Shown: positions 8,625-17,607, counted from the first letter of the stretch. The stretch: 64,000 bases of DNA from Cryobacterium sp. SO2 (GCF_026151165.2 NZ_CP117849.1:496001-560000), one strand, 5' to 3'. Notes: generated by a model from the sequence alone, not told the origin. Translations and numbers: made by a program.

Positions 8625-8969
8625 ATGGCTGGAATGAAATTCGCAATGGGGGCCGACGTTCTGTCGCACCTCACCAAGAAGACGAGCACCTCGTCTGACG
8701 ACCTGGGCTCGCTGGTGAAGCAGCTCTTCGAGGCGGCCGCGCCGCTCGAGGGCAAGTTCAACGGCGCAGGGCGTGCCGCGTTCGACAGGTTCAAGACCGA
8801 GACCGATGGCATCGCCACCGAGCTCAACAGCGCGCTGAATGCCGTGCTCACCGGTATCCAGGGTCAGGACCTCGCGTTCGCGCAGGGTGACCAGGAACTC
8901 GCCGACCAGACCAGCACCGCCCAGGCCGGCTCGAGCTTCGACGCCGCCAGGTTCGGTTCGCGCGCCTGA
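8625..8969 (+). CDS. WXG100-class T7SS substrate (F-N-G variant)
   Basis: This 114-residue soluble protein is almost all helical with no signal peptide. The central turn reads KFNGAGRAAFDRF, in the position of the W-x-G turn between the two helices of ESAT-6-like proteins, with Phe replacing Trp. A strong ribosome site (AGGGGGACAAA) precedes the ATG. It is the first gene of the rightward T7SS arm, divergent from the EccC/EccD operon, with a second small helical protein next. Likely role: exported partner of an Esx-type heterodimer (inference from size, fold and position). Confidence 0.75.
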   Translation: MAGMKFAMGADVLSHLTKKTSTSSDDLGSLVKQLFEAAAPLEGKFNGAGRAAFDRFKTETDGIATELNSALNAVLTGIQGQDLAFAQGDQELADQTSTAQAGSSFDAARFGSRA

Positions 8970-9061
8970 CGATTCCGCCGGCGTGATCCACGCTGGCACC
9001 CTGCGGCCCGCGCGAGCGCGCCGCGGCACTCTCACACTCGACCCAACCGAAGGGCATCATC

Positions 9062-9382
9062 ATGGCTTCAGGCGGAAACTCAGCAGATCGCCGCGACTAC
9101 GACGTCGCCGCATCCCAGAACGTGCAGGACAACTTCAACGCGCTGGCCGCGCAGCTCGAGTCGCTCATCGACCAGCGCGATGCCGACGTGAAGGCCATGA
9201 TGGCCGACTACCAGGCCGACGGCGTGTCAGAGGACTATGCCGCCAAGGAAATGCGCTGGAACACCGTGGCCGGTGAGGTCAAGCAGATCATCAACACCCT
9301 GCGCACCTCGCTGTCCTCGAACGACGAGACCGCCCAGGCCACTTTGGCGCGCGGCCGGTCGGCTGTTCAGAATATCGGCTAA
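9062..9382 (+). CDS. ESAT-6-like (WXG100-class) secreted protein
   Basis: This 106-residue helical-hairpin protein resembles what databases call pore-forming ESAT-6 family protein. The turn region reads EMRWNTVAGEVKQI, keeping the Trp but not the Gly of W-x-G. YAAKE fits the YxxxD/E pattern, though it lies in the middle rather than at the C-terminus where the export signal usually sits. It is preceded by GAAGGG and lies 92 bp after the first WXG100-class gene. The two probably form the Esx-like pair exported by the neighbouring EccC/EccD machine. Confidence 0.8.
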   Translation: MASGGNSADRRDYDVAASQNVQDNFNALAAQLESLIDQRDADVKAMMADYQADGVSEDYAAKEMRWNTVAGEVKQIINTLRTSLSSNDETAQATLARGRSAVQNIG

Positions 9383-9391
9383 CCCGTTCTG

Positions 9392-10453
9392 ATGACCCAG
9401 AGCGAGAGCGTCGAACATCCGCTCGTCGACTCGGTGGGCGACGGCTATGTCGTCAGTTTCAGCGCTGCGCCCATCGTGCACGCCAGCGAGGGCCGCACCA
9501 GCCTGATCAGCGAGTGCGCCAGAGCCGGGCTGCGCGTGGTGTTCCTCACCCCGTCGTCGTCGCGGCTCACCTTCGGCATGATGCAGCTGCTCGGCGCCAC
9601 CCGCAACAAGTGGGTGGTGCGCGATTCCGCGGATGCCCTGACCGACGGTCTCACCGGCCGTCGGCTTGACGCGGTGAGCGACGTGCTGCGCCCCGGCGTT
9701 GCCGTCGACCGCGCCGACCCGGCCGGGCACACGACGGATGCCTCGGCGCGGTCCTGGCTGCAACTGACCGTGTCCGTGCACCTGCAGGCCCGCGACGAAA
9801 CTCGTGTGGGCGCGGCCTTGGCCTTCCTCACCGACCGGGTGGCCGGCACGGTCCCTGCTGGCTGGGGCGTGCACGAACCTGCCGGGCTGGCCTGGGACCG
9901 CGACAAGATCGACAGGTACGTCCGCGCCCGGATGCCGCGGGAGACCCGGCTGCACGTCACCGGGCGTGGCGACCTCGCGTTCTCCGGCGTGCTGCGCGTC
10001 ACCCGCAGCGCCAGGGGCCTCGTGGAGGAGACCAAGCTGCTGGTGGCCCTCGACGCCGACGACGCTGCCGCCGCGTACAGCATCAGCGCCGTGCCCGGGG
10101 TGTTCGCCGACCTCGCGGCCACCGAGTCGGTGCTGGTGGGCAGCGCCTTCGTGCTGCGCGGCGCCGCCGACCTGGCCGTGTCGTCAGAGCTGGGCGCCCC
10201 ACCCTTGCCGGTGGCGATGGTGCTCGGCCCGCGGGCCGTGCGCGACCTCAAGATCGACCTGCCCGACGCGGCGGAGAGGTTCGGCGCGATCCGTGCCGGT
10301 CGCCCGCGCATCCCCTCGATCGTGCTGCCGTTCACCCGGGAGGGCTCGGGTAGCTGGCAGCAGTACCTCGACGTGGCCGGCTCGTTCGACCCGGCCGATG
10401 TGGCGCGGGCTCTCGGCAACGGCGACACCCGGGAGGTGGCTCATGCCTCATGA
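9392..10453 (+). CDS. DUF6177-like T7SS-associated protein
   Basis: This 353-residue protein has no predicted signal or membrane segment. It resembles the DUF6177 family found in actinobacterial T7SS loci, but this is recollection and not a search result. Features include an early YVVSFSAAPIVHASEGRTSLISE segment and a mid-protein VHEPAGLAWDRDKIDRYVR segment. It lies nine bases after the second WXG100-class gene and overlaps the next gene by 11 bp, so it is translated with the secretion substrates. Function unknown; a chaperone or assembly role is plausible only from context. Confidence 0.65.
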   Translation: MTQSESVEHPLVDSVGDGYVVSFSAAPIVHASEGRTSLISECARAGLRVVFLTPSSSRLTFGMMQLLGATRNKWVVRDSADALTDGLTGRRLDAVSDVLRPGVAVDRADPAGHTTDASARSWLQLTVSVHLQARDETRVGAALAFLTDRVAGTVPAGWGVHEPAGLAWDRDKIDRYVRARMPRETRLHVTGRGDLAFSGVLRVTRSARGLVEETKLLVALDADDAAAAYSISAVPGVFADLAATESVLVGSAFVLRGAADLAVSSELGAPPLPVAMVLGPRAVRDLKIDLPDAAERFGAIRAGRPRIPSIVLPFTREGSGSWQQYLDVAGSFDPADVARALGNGDTREVAHAS

Positions 10454-10793
10454 ACTGATCGTGGTCTCGGCCCGGCCGGTGGATGTGGGCGACCACTTGA
10501 TCGCCGCCGTGTCGGTGAACCCGGACCTGCTCGTGCGGCACATCTGGAACGGCGGCGCCACCCAGGTGTGTTCCCCGGCCGGTGAGGTGCTGCTGACCGT
10601 GCTGCGCAGCAAGGGGTTCGACGTGCCCGAGGACGTGGAGCGCCTGACCGGCAGCACGCCCACCACCGGGCAAGCATTTTGGACTGAACTGTATTCACCG
10701 ATGGACCCGGGCGCTGACCTGGGGTTCGACGTTGCCCGGGCGCTCGCCCGGTCGGCGGAGGGCAACCTATTCGTGCGGGAGGGCATCGAATGA
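10443..10793 (+). CDS. Unknown small protein of the T7SS substrate operon
   Basis: This 116-residue soluble protein (begins MPHELIVVSARPVDV) has its ATG at 10443 inside the end of the preceding gene, and its stop overlaps the next ATG by four bases. A longer upstream extension of this frame is antisense-like, very Ser/Pro/Arg-rich and not real. I recognise no family. The alternating hydrophobic pattern suggests a small alpha/beta fold. Tight coupling on both sides indicates a function in the same process as the exported proteins, for example as a specific chaperone (inference). Confidence 0.7.
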   Translation: MPHELIVVSARPVDVGDHLIAAVSVNPDLLVRHIWNGGATQVCSPAGEVLLTVLRSKGFDVPEDVERLTGSTPTTGQAFWTELYSPMDPGADLGFDVARALARSAEGNLFVREGIE

Positions 10794-11152
10794 CCAGCTG
10801 GAGCATTGACCCACAGGGGGTGTCGACGGTTCTCACCAACGTTGAGACCGCCGCAACCGAGCTGTCCACGGCACTGGACGGCATCCTGACCGCCCAGGAT
10901 GAGCTGATCTACGGCGCCGGCTCGCTCGGCGGGGTGCCCGCCGCCGTGCAGGCGCTCATCGAGAGCGAAAAGACCCGACTCACCAACGTGGGCTACCGCA
11001 TCAATGCGGGCACAGTGGGAGCCAGCACCGCCGCTATCGCCTACCTGAAGGGCGACGAGGAGATGGCGGCCACCGCACAGGCGGCCGCGTCTGCCTCCGC
11101 CCTCAACGGCGACATGTCCGCCATCGGTGCTGAGCGGGCGGCTGCACTGTGA
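10790..11152 (+). CDS. DUF6507-like small T7SS substrate
   Basis: This 120-residue, Ala-rich, all-helical protein begins MTSWSIDPQGVSTVL and resembles DUF6507, a WXG100-related family next to T7SS toxins. Y85-L-K-G-D89 in the second half fits the YxxxD/E export signal of T7SS substrates. Its start and stop overlap both neighbours by four bases (ATGA and GTGA), and the next gene encodes a large toxin-like protein. It is a good candidate for the small partner that brings the large protein to EccC. Confidence 0.72.
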   Translation: MTSWSIDPQGVSTVLTNVETAATELSTALDGILTAQDELIYGAGSLGGVPAAVQALIESEKTRLTNVGYRINAGTVGASTAAIAYLKGDEEMAATAQAAASASALNGDMSAIGAERAAAL

Positions 11153-14100
11153 GCGTCAGCGATCACATCGGCTACGGGGACCTGGTCAACGCCGAGAATA
11201 TTCCCGGCGACAACATCTACCCGGAGTCCGTTGCCAGTGCCGCCACCGCATACTCGACCGCCGGCACTGCCGTGCCCGAAAAGGGCTCGGCGGTACTCAC
11301 CCAGTGGCAGGGCCTCAGCGGCGTCTACACCGCACCGGAATCGGCCGAGCTGCTCGCGATCATGGACCCGGTGTCGGTCGACACCGCCGCGATCGGCACC
11401 ACCCTCGCGAGTGTGTCGACCATCATCTCGAACTTCGCCGACACCATCGCCCCGATCAAGACGCGGCTGATGGCGCTCAAGGTCGAGGCGAACGCGTTCG
11501 CGACCCGGGTCATCAACGGTGTCACCGTGGAGTGGTACGACAAGGACCACCCAGCCTGGGACGCCGGTATCTTCAGCTTCGTCGTCACTGACTTCGCCGA
11601 CATGGCGCCGGTCACCATCCCCTGGGACCAGCACCGCGACACCGTCGAAGACAACAAAGACATCATCGGCCGGATCAATACCGAGGTCGCGGCGCTCGAC
11701 GCCGCCCAGACCGAGGCCATCAACGCCATCAACGCGTTGCGCACCGATGAGGACCGGCCCACGGAGGTCGTCGTCGCGATGACCGCGGACGACCTCAACG
11801 CCGAGGGCGCTGTGCTGCCGTACGGTGCCGCGACGGATGGCGACAAGGGTTGCTACCAGTCCGTCAACGACGGCATGGAGAGCGCCATCGTCGGCATGGG
11901 CGAGGGCGCCGGCGCCCTGTTCGGCTACAACGCCACCACCGGGGACTGGGGCGACGGCGAGACCGCCGCCGCGGCCTGGCGTGGCATGGGCATGACCGTG
12001 GCCGGAGTCGCCATGCTCGGCACCTGGAGCATGGCCGCCACGCTGATCCCCGACGAGTACGTACCGGAGTGGCTCCAGGGCGTCGACGACTTCTCCGAAG
12101 AGGCCGTGGGCTACGCCACCGAGGCCGGCAAGTCCCTCGTCGCCGTCGACATGTGGTCGGAGAACCCGGCCGAGGCGTTCGGCACCACCCTGGTGAACGT
12201 CGGCACCTTCTTCATCCCCGGCGGCGCCGTCGTCGGCGGCCTCAAGGCCGGCACCATCGCCGCCCGCGCCGCCTCCATTGCCGGGCACGCGGTGGACTTC
12301 GTCCTCCCCGGCGCATCCGTGGCCACGCGCGTGGTGACCAGCACCGCCGTCCACGCCGGCGGCGGGCTCGGCGCCCTCACGACCGCGCTCAAGGGCAGCC
12401 TCAGCACCGGTGTTTCCGCCGGCCGCGGCGCTTTGGCGCAGACCCTCAACGCCCTTGGCGATTCCATGCCGTCGGTGCGGGTCGAGCCCGGCTCCGGCCT
12501 TGCCCTCCCCGGCGGCGGCGGCGTCATGCCCAGCCCCGGCCGCATCGTCATCGGCGAGCCCGGCAGCGGCGGCGACATGTTGCACCGCTTGGCCGAACGA
12601 GTGGATCCCGGCACCACGCCGGCCACCACTGGCACGCCTGCGACGTCGGCAACGCCCGGCACGCCGGCGACGACTGGCACGCCGGGCACGCCGGCGACGT
12701 CTGGCACGCCTGCGACGCCCGCAACCTCTGACACGCCTGGCACGCCCGCAACCTCTGACACGCCTGGCACGCCGGCTACCTCTGACACGCCTGGCACGCC
12801 GGCTACCTCTGACACGCCTGGCACGCCGGCTACCTCTGGCACGCCTGCCAGGTCGGGCCCGGCCGAAACGTCTGGCACTACCGGGACGCCCGACGCCTCC
12901 GCTACCTCAGCTACGCCTGATGCCGGCACCACGCCCGGCGCGTCCGGCACTTCTGGCACTTCTGGCGCTTCCGGCGCTTCCGGTACTTCCGGTGCTTCCG
13001 GTGCTGGAAACACGCGACCCGCTGCCGGCGGAGCCATGGATGCTCCTGCCGATGCGCCGCCGACGTCGGCCAACCCAGCCCAGACGGCAACGGACGGCAC
13101 GACGCCGACCACTGCCGACGCGGCACCGGGTGGCGCTGCCGCCAGTACCCGCCCTGCCGGCGGTGGAGCCCCGGATACTGCCGCCACCTCCGGTGCCTCC
13201 TCCGCCACGCCCGGTGGCGCCGGCTCTGCGAGCACGAACGTCGATGCCACCGTCGACGCCGGCCCGACCCCGGATGCCGCACCCGCCGACACGTCGAGCG
13301 CAACCACAGCGTCCCAACCCGCCGCCGTCGCCGTCGAACCCCCGTCGAAGATGGTGGACGGAACGCTGCGCGCGCCGGCATTCACCGACGACGCGGTCGG
13401 TCAGGGGCATCAGCCCTTCGACCAGGCCATGCCGGCCATCCTCGAACGCCACGGCGTCACAGACGCACAGTTCACCCGCGTGGCGCAGGAGCCCCTGGTG
13501 AACCTGTCTCGTCCGGAGTTGCAGCTGGTTCATGACGTGAGCAAGGCGGTACCGTCCCCGAGCGCGACGACAACCTTGCAAAAGGTCATCACGTTCAGCG
13601 ATGCGTCAGCGATCATGAACCCGCTCAAGGAATCTATGGAGCGCATCAAGGGATTCGTGTCGCGGCCCATTGACCTTCTGGGAATGTCCAACCGGCAGAA
13701 ATTCGATGTGCTCGGTCTGGGCTACACCAAGACCCCGTTCCGCAGCGATCTCTTGCTGGGTCGGGCGTTCTACGACATCCGTTTCGACGGGCCGACGCCA
13801 TCGGCTGTCACCGTACCCGACGGCCCCCTCCGTTTCATGCTGGGCGAGGTCAAGGACCCCACCATGAACATGACGGATCCGGTGGCCAAGGCACAGGCGA
13901 TCAAGGACCAGTGGGCCGGGTACGAGGGTGCAGAGCGGAAGGCAATGCTCGCGCTCTACGGAGACATCGGCTACGACTTGGGCAACGCGCTCGACCCAAA
14001 AAACCCGTTCCGCGGATCTGGGTTGTCTGGCACGCAGAACGGCTTTTCACCGGAGGGCACCCTCGGTCGCGATGGCGTCCCGGTGCCCAACGGTGCAGAA

Positions 14101-14277
14101 TTGTGGCGCACCCTGCCGAACGGAGAACGTGAGTTCATGGCGGTGTACGAGAAGCCGAATCCGAAGGCTCCGGGAACGTGGCTGCTGACCGATGCCGCCG
14201 TGCAACCGGGATTGATGGATGGAATCGCTCCGCGACCCACAGCGGGCGTGGGGGCTACGATGCGGGAGAACGACTAG
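11149..14277 (+). CDS. Large multidomain candidate T7SS effector (polymorphic-toxin architecture)
   Basis: This 1042-residue protein starts at a GTG overlapping the DUF6507-like gene. Residues about 1-230 are a helical, WXG/LXG-like export region. Residues about 240-450 are Gly/Ala-rich with hydrophobic stretches (MGMTVAGVAMLGTWSMAATLI, FFIPGGAVVGGLKAG). Residues about 490-730 are low-complexity Thr/Pro/Ala/Ser repeats, including four codon-aligned SDTPGTPAT units. Residues about 734-1042 form a normal-complexity C-terminal domain (SRPIDLLGMSNRQKFDVLG ... VYEKPNPKAPGTWLLTD). N-terminal targeting part, linker and compact tip is the design of secreted polymorphic toxins. I cannot name the tip's enzymatic class. 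Downstream genes are immunity or accessory candidates. Confidence 0.78.
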   Translation: MSVSDHIGYGDLVNAENIPGDNIYPESVASAATAYSTAGTAVPEKGSAVLTQWQGLSGVYTAPESAELLAIMDPVSVDTAAIGTTLASVSTIISNFADTIAPIKTRLMALKVEANAFATRVINGVTVEWYDKDHPAWDAGIFSFVVTDFADMAPVTIPWDQHRDTVEDNKDIIGRINTEVAALDAAQTEAINAINALRTDEDRPTEVVVAMTADDLNAEGAVLPYGAATDGDKGCYQSVNDGMESAIVGMGEGAGALFGYNATTGDWGDGETAAAAWRGMGMTVAGVAMLGTWSMAATLIPDEYVPEWLQGVDDFSEEAVGYATEAGKSLVAVDMWSENPAEAFGTTLVNVGTFFIPGGAVVGGLKAGTIAARAASIAGHAVDFVLPGASVATRVVTSTAVHAGGGLGALTTALKGSLSTGVSAGRGALAQTLNALGDSMPSVRVEPGSGLALPGGGGVMPSPGRIVIGEPGSGGDMLHRLAERVDPGTTPATTGTPATSATPGTPATTGTPGTPATSGTPATPATSDTPGTPATSDTPGTPATSDTPGTPATSDTPGTPATSGTPARSGPAETSGTTGTPDASATSATPDAGTTPGASGTSGTSGASGASGTSGASGAGNTRPAAGGAMDAPADAPPTSANPAQTATDGTTPTTADAAPGGAAASTRPAGGGAPDTAATSGASSATPGGAGSASTNVDATVDAGPTPDAAPADTSSATTASQPAAVAVEPPSKMVDGTLRAPAFTDDAVGQGHQPFDQAMPAILERHGVTDAQFTRVAQEPLVNLSRPELQLVHDVSKAVPSPSATTTLQKVITFSDASAIMNPLKESMERIKGFVSRPIDLLGMSNRQKFDVLGLGYTKTPFRSDLLLGRAFYDIRFDGPTPSAVTVPDGPLRFMLGEVKDPTMNMTDPVAKAQAIKDQWAGYEGAERKAMLALYGDIGYDLGNALDPKNPFRGSGLSGTQNGFSPEGTLGRDGVPVPNGAELWRTLPNGEREFMAVYEKPNPKAPGTWLLTDAAVQPGLMDGIAPRPTAGVGATMREND
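12727..12834 (+). repeat. Four 27-bp direct repeats inside the candidate effector gene
   Basis: Units begin at 12727, 12754, 12781 and 12808. Each encodes SDTPGTPAT (residues 527-562), in register with the frame. Degenerate relatives extend upstream to about 12610, and 9-bp Ser-Gly-Ala/Thr repeats follow at about 12937-13010. The array forms the flexible linker and is likely to vary in copy number between strains. Confidence 0.9.
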
Positions 14278-14281
14278 GTAG

Positions 14282-15424
14282 ATGGAGCCACATAGCGAGC
14301 TGACGAAGCCACACAGCGTTCACGTCCTCGAGACGGCAGAGCTCGACGGTGGTGTGTCAGCGGTCACCGGCTTCGCCACGCTGCGCGGGGAACGGGTCTA
14401 CATCCAGGGAGTCAAGGCCTCGGGACTCGTCAGCGTCAACGGGCCGATGTCCCTGCAAAACGTTCCGGGCCTGGGCGCCGACCATCAGACCGGCAGCGTC
14501 TCCGGCGATGTGCCATTCGATTGGCTGGAACGGTTCTGGCTGATCCGTACGTCCCATTTCGATCGCGTCGACGAGCGCAGCCCCGCGCCCGGGCTGACCG
14601 CTGTCATCGCCGGAACGACTTTTGGGGTGACGGATACCTGCGGAACGGTCAGTGAAACGGGGGAGCGTCAGCTGCAGCTTGTCTGGCTGGGCGCCACCCA
14701 GCCAGATGGGCCCGAGTGGGTGCTGGACGGCTACGGCTGCTGGACCACACTCGTGCCGCGTCGTTCGGTTGCCGTGGTGACCTACGTGGAGTGGACGGCC
14801 CTGTGGAGGGATATCACCGTGAACGTGGCGGGTGTGCAGCGCGGGCTGGCGCACATCTTCGTCCCCAGCGGCGGAGTGCCCGAGTTCGATGCCCCCGAGA
14901 TCGAGCACGGCGCCAGCGTGCGCGGCTGCTGGTCGGCGGTGGTACCGCTCAGCGAGCTGAGCCTGCGCTCCTGGATCTCGGTGGATCATCCGGCGGGCCC
15001 CGGCGTCGTCACCGGTGAGGTTGGGCTGGTGAAGGGCCGAACCACCATTCTCGCCCGGCCGATGACGGCCGCGGCGGGTACCGTGCTCGCGGTCAAGAAC
15101 CGGGGCCAGACAGTGACACCCGACTTCGTGCTGCATTCGCTGCATGATGCGCACGTTGCCCCCGTCGAGTGGCGGGCCCAGGTGCGGGAATCGGACCTCA
15201 CCGGTCTGCGCCGGATCTCGTCAACGACGCGGTGGCGTGGGGAGTCCGCAGCGGTCAATGGCGCCGACGACACCGACGATGTGGTTTACGTCCCCGGCGA
15301 GTCGGCCGCGTGGTCAGAGCTGGCCGAACTGCACTCCTCAGCGGAGCCGATCACACCGGATGCCCTGCCCACCAGAGCACTGGCCGTGGCCGGACAGTAC
15401 AAATATTCGGAGTACCGTCTGTAG
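14282..15424 (+). CDS. Unknown 380-residue protein, paralog of the third downstream gene; immunity/accessory candidate
   Basis: This gene starts four bases after the stop of the large candidate effector. It has no signal peptide or membrane segment. It is a clear paralog of the protein encoded at 16390-17511: both carry VEWTA(L/V)WRD(I/L)TV, a (C/G)WSAVVPL segment followed by LRSW, GEVGLVKGRT or GDVGLVGGRT, and DTCGTV near residue 120. The fold looks beta-rich. No known family is recognised. Position right behind a toxin-like gene, together with duplication, fits an immunity protein or a binding protein for the effector, but this is inference. Confidence 0.7.
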   Translation: MEPHSELTKPHSVHVLETAELDGGVSAVTGFATLRGERVYIQGVKASGLVSVNGPMSLQNVPGLGADHQTGSVSGDVPFDWLERFWLIRTSHFDRVDERSPAPGLTAVIAGTTFGVTDTCGTVSETGERQLQLVWLGATQPDGPEWVLDGYGCWTTLVPRRSVAVVTYVEWTALWRDITVNVAGVQRGLAHIFVPSGGVPEFDAPEIEHGASVRGCWSAVVPLSELSLRSWISVDHPAGPGVVTGEVGLVKGRTTILARPMTAAAGTVLAVKNRGQTVTPDFVLHSLHDAHVAPVEWRAQVRESDLTGLRRISSTTRWRGESAAVNGADDTDDVVYVPGESAAWSELAELHSSAEPITPDALPTRALAVAGQYKYSEYRL

Positions 15425-15479
15425 GCGCTCCGCACCCGTTCGCACCATGCGCACTTTAACTTTTCCACGTAAGGACCTC

Positions 15480-16388
15480 ATGTCTCTCATCCAGAAGGCC
15501 ATCACCCCGCAATTGAGCAACGCGTACCTCACCGCAGGGTGGGACCGGGTGTCCGGGTTCGTCGTCGAAGCGGCGACCGTTGCCTTCGCGACCACGCCGG
15601 CCCAACTCTTCGACGTGCACGCCCTCGGTTTTCCTGGCTCGCCGTTCTCGCCCGAGGACCCGTTTGTCGATGTCATCCGCTTCCCGGCGCGGGGGACGAT
15701 GCGCCTGGAGAAGGCGATCGGCGGAGTCGACCAGAAGACGCGGGCGCTCACCGGAGGCCCGTTCGTGGATCGACCGCCGTTCAAAGGCACCGGTTTCGCG
15801 CCGGTCCCCGGCCACATCGTGCCGGTCTGGTGGATGCGGCACACCCGAGTGGTTCCGAACACCCAGCTGGTGCGGGTCTTCGCCGACGGCACCGAGAAGC
15901 TCCTAGCCGTGTTCGCGAACATCGCCGACGGCTGGCTGGTCGATGGCGAGCCCGTGGGCCGGTCGACACCGTTCTCCCGGCACGTCGGCACCCTGGCCAA
16001 GTGGAACGGCATGTACCTCACGGCCGACGTGATCGACCAGGGCCGCCGTATCGTGTTGGCCACGCACTCCGAGCCCACCGACGAGCGTTTCGTGCGCACC
16101 GGCCGGGGCATGTGGAAGTACGTGATCCCCTTCGAGGAAGCGGAAGAGGTGATGGAGCTCGACATTGAGGCGGTCTGGAACGGCCTGGAGCTGCGGATCG
16201 TCGACGAGTCGGTGGACGCTGATGGCACGAAGCTGTCCAGTGGCTCATACGTCGGCCACAACGCGGATCTCGCCGAGGGCCTGAGGTTGGTCAAGGTGGA
16301 TGCCGGGGTGTACGAGATCACCGTGCCCACCGCCATGCTCGAGGGCTTCCGCAGCACCCAGCTGTCGCAGCCGTCCTGGCCCGACTGA
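15480..16388 (+). CDS. Unknown 302-residue protein between the paralog pair
   Basis: The ATG at 15480 is preceded by AAGGA at good spacing. An open frame extends upstream but overlaps the previous gene and is discarded. The protein (begins MSLIQKAITPQLSNAYLTAGW) is soluble, beta-rich and Trp-rich, with no motif I can assign. It differs from its two neighbours, which are paralogs of each other. The downstream gene starts two bases after its stop. The three genes share one transcript with the candidate effector up to the terminator at 17579. Confidence 0.7.
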   Translation: MSLIQKAITPQLSNAYLTAGWDRVSGFVVEAATVAFATTPAQLFDVHALGFPGSPFSPEDPFVDVIRFPARGTMRLEKAIGGVDQKTRALTGGPFVDRPPFKGTGFAPVPGHIVPVWWMRHTRVVPNTQLVRVFADGTEKLLAVFANIADGWLVDGEPVGRSTPFSRHVGTLAKWNGMYLTADVIDQGRRIVLATHSEPTDERFVRTGRGMWKYVIPFEEAEEVMELDIEAVWNGLELRIVDESVDADGTKLSSGSYVGHNADLAEGLRLVKVDAGVYEITVPTAMLEGFRSTQLSQPSWPD

Positions 16389-16389
16389 C

Positions 16390-17511
16390 GTGACCGCGCC
16401 GCAGTCGGCTCTGACGCATCCGCTGGGTCTGGAAGACCTGGAGGCGCACGAGACAGCGCGCGGCCGGGTCGCCGTGACTGGTCATGCAACCTATCGAGGG
16501 GTTCGCGTGGGGGTGAAGGGTGTGAGCCCCAGAGGTCCGCACGTCGAGATCTACGGTCCGGTCGATCTGCCCGACATCCTCTGGCGCCAAGACGACGTGC
16601 AGGCGGGCTTCACGTCCGGTGACGTTGAATTCTCCGCCTTGGACCGGTTCCGGCTGACCCGAACAACAACCCACGACGCTGTCGACGAGCACACCCCGCG
16701 GCCCGGTGTGTTCGTCGACATCGCCGGGGTCGAATTCGGGGTGGCGGATACGTGTGGCACGGTCGGTCCGGACGGGGTCCCGCTGCTTCAGGTGATGTGG
16801 GTGGGCGAGGGCTCCCCGGTGGGCGACGGGTGGGTGCTGGACGGCTACGGGCAGTGGACCCAATTCGTGGAGCGTGCCCGTGTCGCGTCTGTGCGCCACG
16901 TGGAGTGGACGGCCGTGTGGCGGGACCTGACGGTCTTCGTCGACTCGATATCCGGCGATACGGCGCTGGTCTTCGCGGCCAGGGGCGGAATTCCCGAGTT
17001 CGACGTGCCGGAGATCGTGCACGGCCCCAACACTCGAAGCGGCTGGTCCGCGGTTGTCCCTCTGAATCAGCTGAACCTGCGGTCGTGGACATCGGTGGAA
17101 CGACCTGTTGGCGTCGGCTGTGTTGCCGGGGACGTCGGGTTGGTCGGCGGGCGCACGGTTCGGGTTGCCCGAGCTGAGAACAGCACGACCGACCGTGCCG
17201 GTTTCGTGGCGCAGAAGCTTCGGGGGGAGACAGTCACCGAGGAGTATGTCGTGCACCCGCGAACGGGCCGTGTCGACTCGATGTGGGAATGGCGTGCCAC
17301 CCTGGACGGGACCGACCTTCACGACATTCGCCACATCACCACGACCGCAACCTGGAAGGGTCAGACGCGACCGGTTGTGGGCGTTTTCGAGGCCAAAGAC
17401 CTGGTGTTCTTCGAGAAGGAGACGGCCGACCTGAGTGAAGTTTCTGAGCTGGACTATACAGCCACCCCGGTGCGACCGAGCGAGCTGCCTCTGGCGGACG
17501 TTCTGTGGTGA
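16390..17511 (+). CDS. Unknown 373-residue protein, paralog of the gene at 14282
   Basis: This gene starts at GTG 16390, two bases after the previous stop. It shares the same order of conserved blocks as the 14282 gene: VGVKGVSPRG near the start, ADTCGTVGPDG, GWVLDGYGQWT, VEWTAVWRDLTVFV, GWSAVVPLNQLNLRSWTSVERP and GDVGLVGGRTVRVAR. No family is recognised. It is the last gene before a strong terminator. Two diverged copies in a toxin-like operon are common for immunity genes that protect against different variants, but binding, enzymatic or co-secreted roles are equally open. Confidence 0.7.
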   Translation: MTAPQSALTHPLGLEDLEAHETARGRVAVTGHATYRGVRVGVKGVSPRGPHVEIYGPVDLPDILWRQDDVQAGFTSGDVEFSALDRFRLTRTTTHDAVDEHTPRPGVFVDIAGVEFGVADTCGTVGPDGVPLLQVMWVGEGSPVGDGWVLDGYGQWTQFVERARVASVRHVEWTAVWRDLTVFVDSISGDTALVFAARGGIPEFDVPEIVHGPNTRSGWSAVVPLNQLNLRSWTSVERPVGVGCVAGDVGLVGGRTVRVARAENSTTDRAGFVAQKLRGETVTEEYVVHPRTGRVDSMWEWRATLDGTDLHDIRHITTTATWKGQTRPVVGVFEAKDLVFFEKETADLSEVSELDYTATPVRPSELPLADVLW

Positions 17512-17578
17512 TGGCGCGGGCGGGCCGGTGGTATCGCACACAGCGGCACAGTCGGCCGCACCGACATCCGGCAAAGTT

Positions 17579-17607
17579 CCCCTTCACGGGCGTTGAAGGG
17601 GCGTTTT
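17579..17607 (+). terminator. Rho-independent terminator of the T7SS substrate operon
   Basis: CCCCTTCA (17579-17586) pairs with TGAAGGGG (17594-17601) over a seven-base loop, followed by CGTTTT. It lies about 68 bp after the last gene of the rightward arm. Confidence 0.85.

Noticed and set aside
13349..14277. Effector tip as a TNT-type NAD glycohydrolase
   Set aside because: NGFSPEGTLGRDG and the following segment are only faintly like TNT domains. The key pattern is not convincing, so no enzyme class is given.
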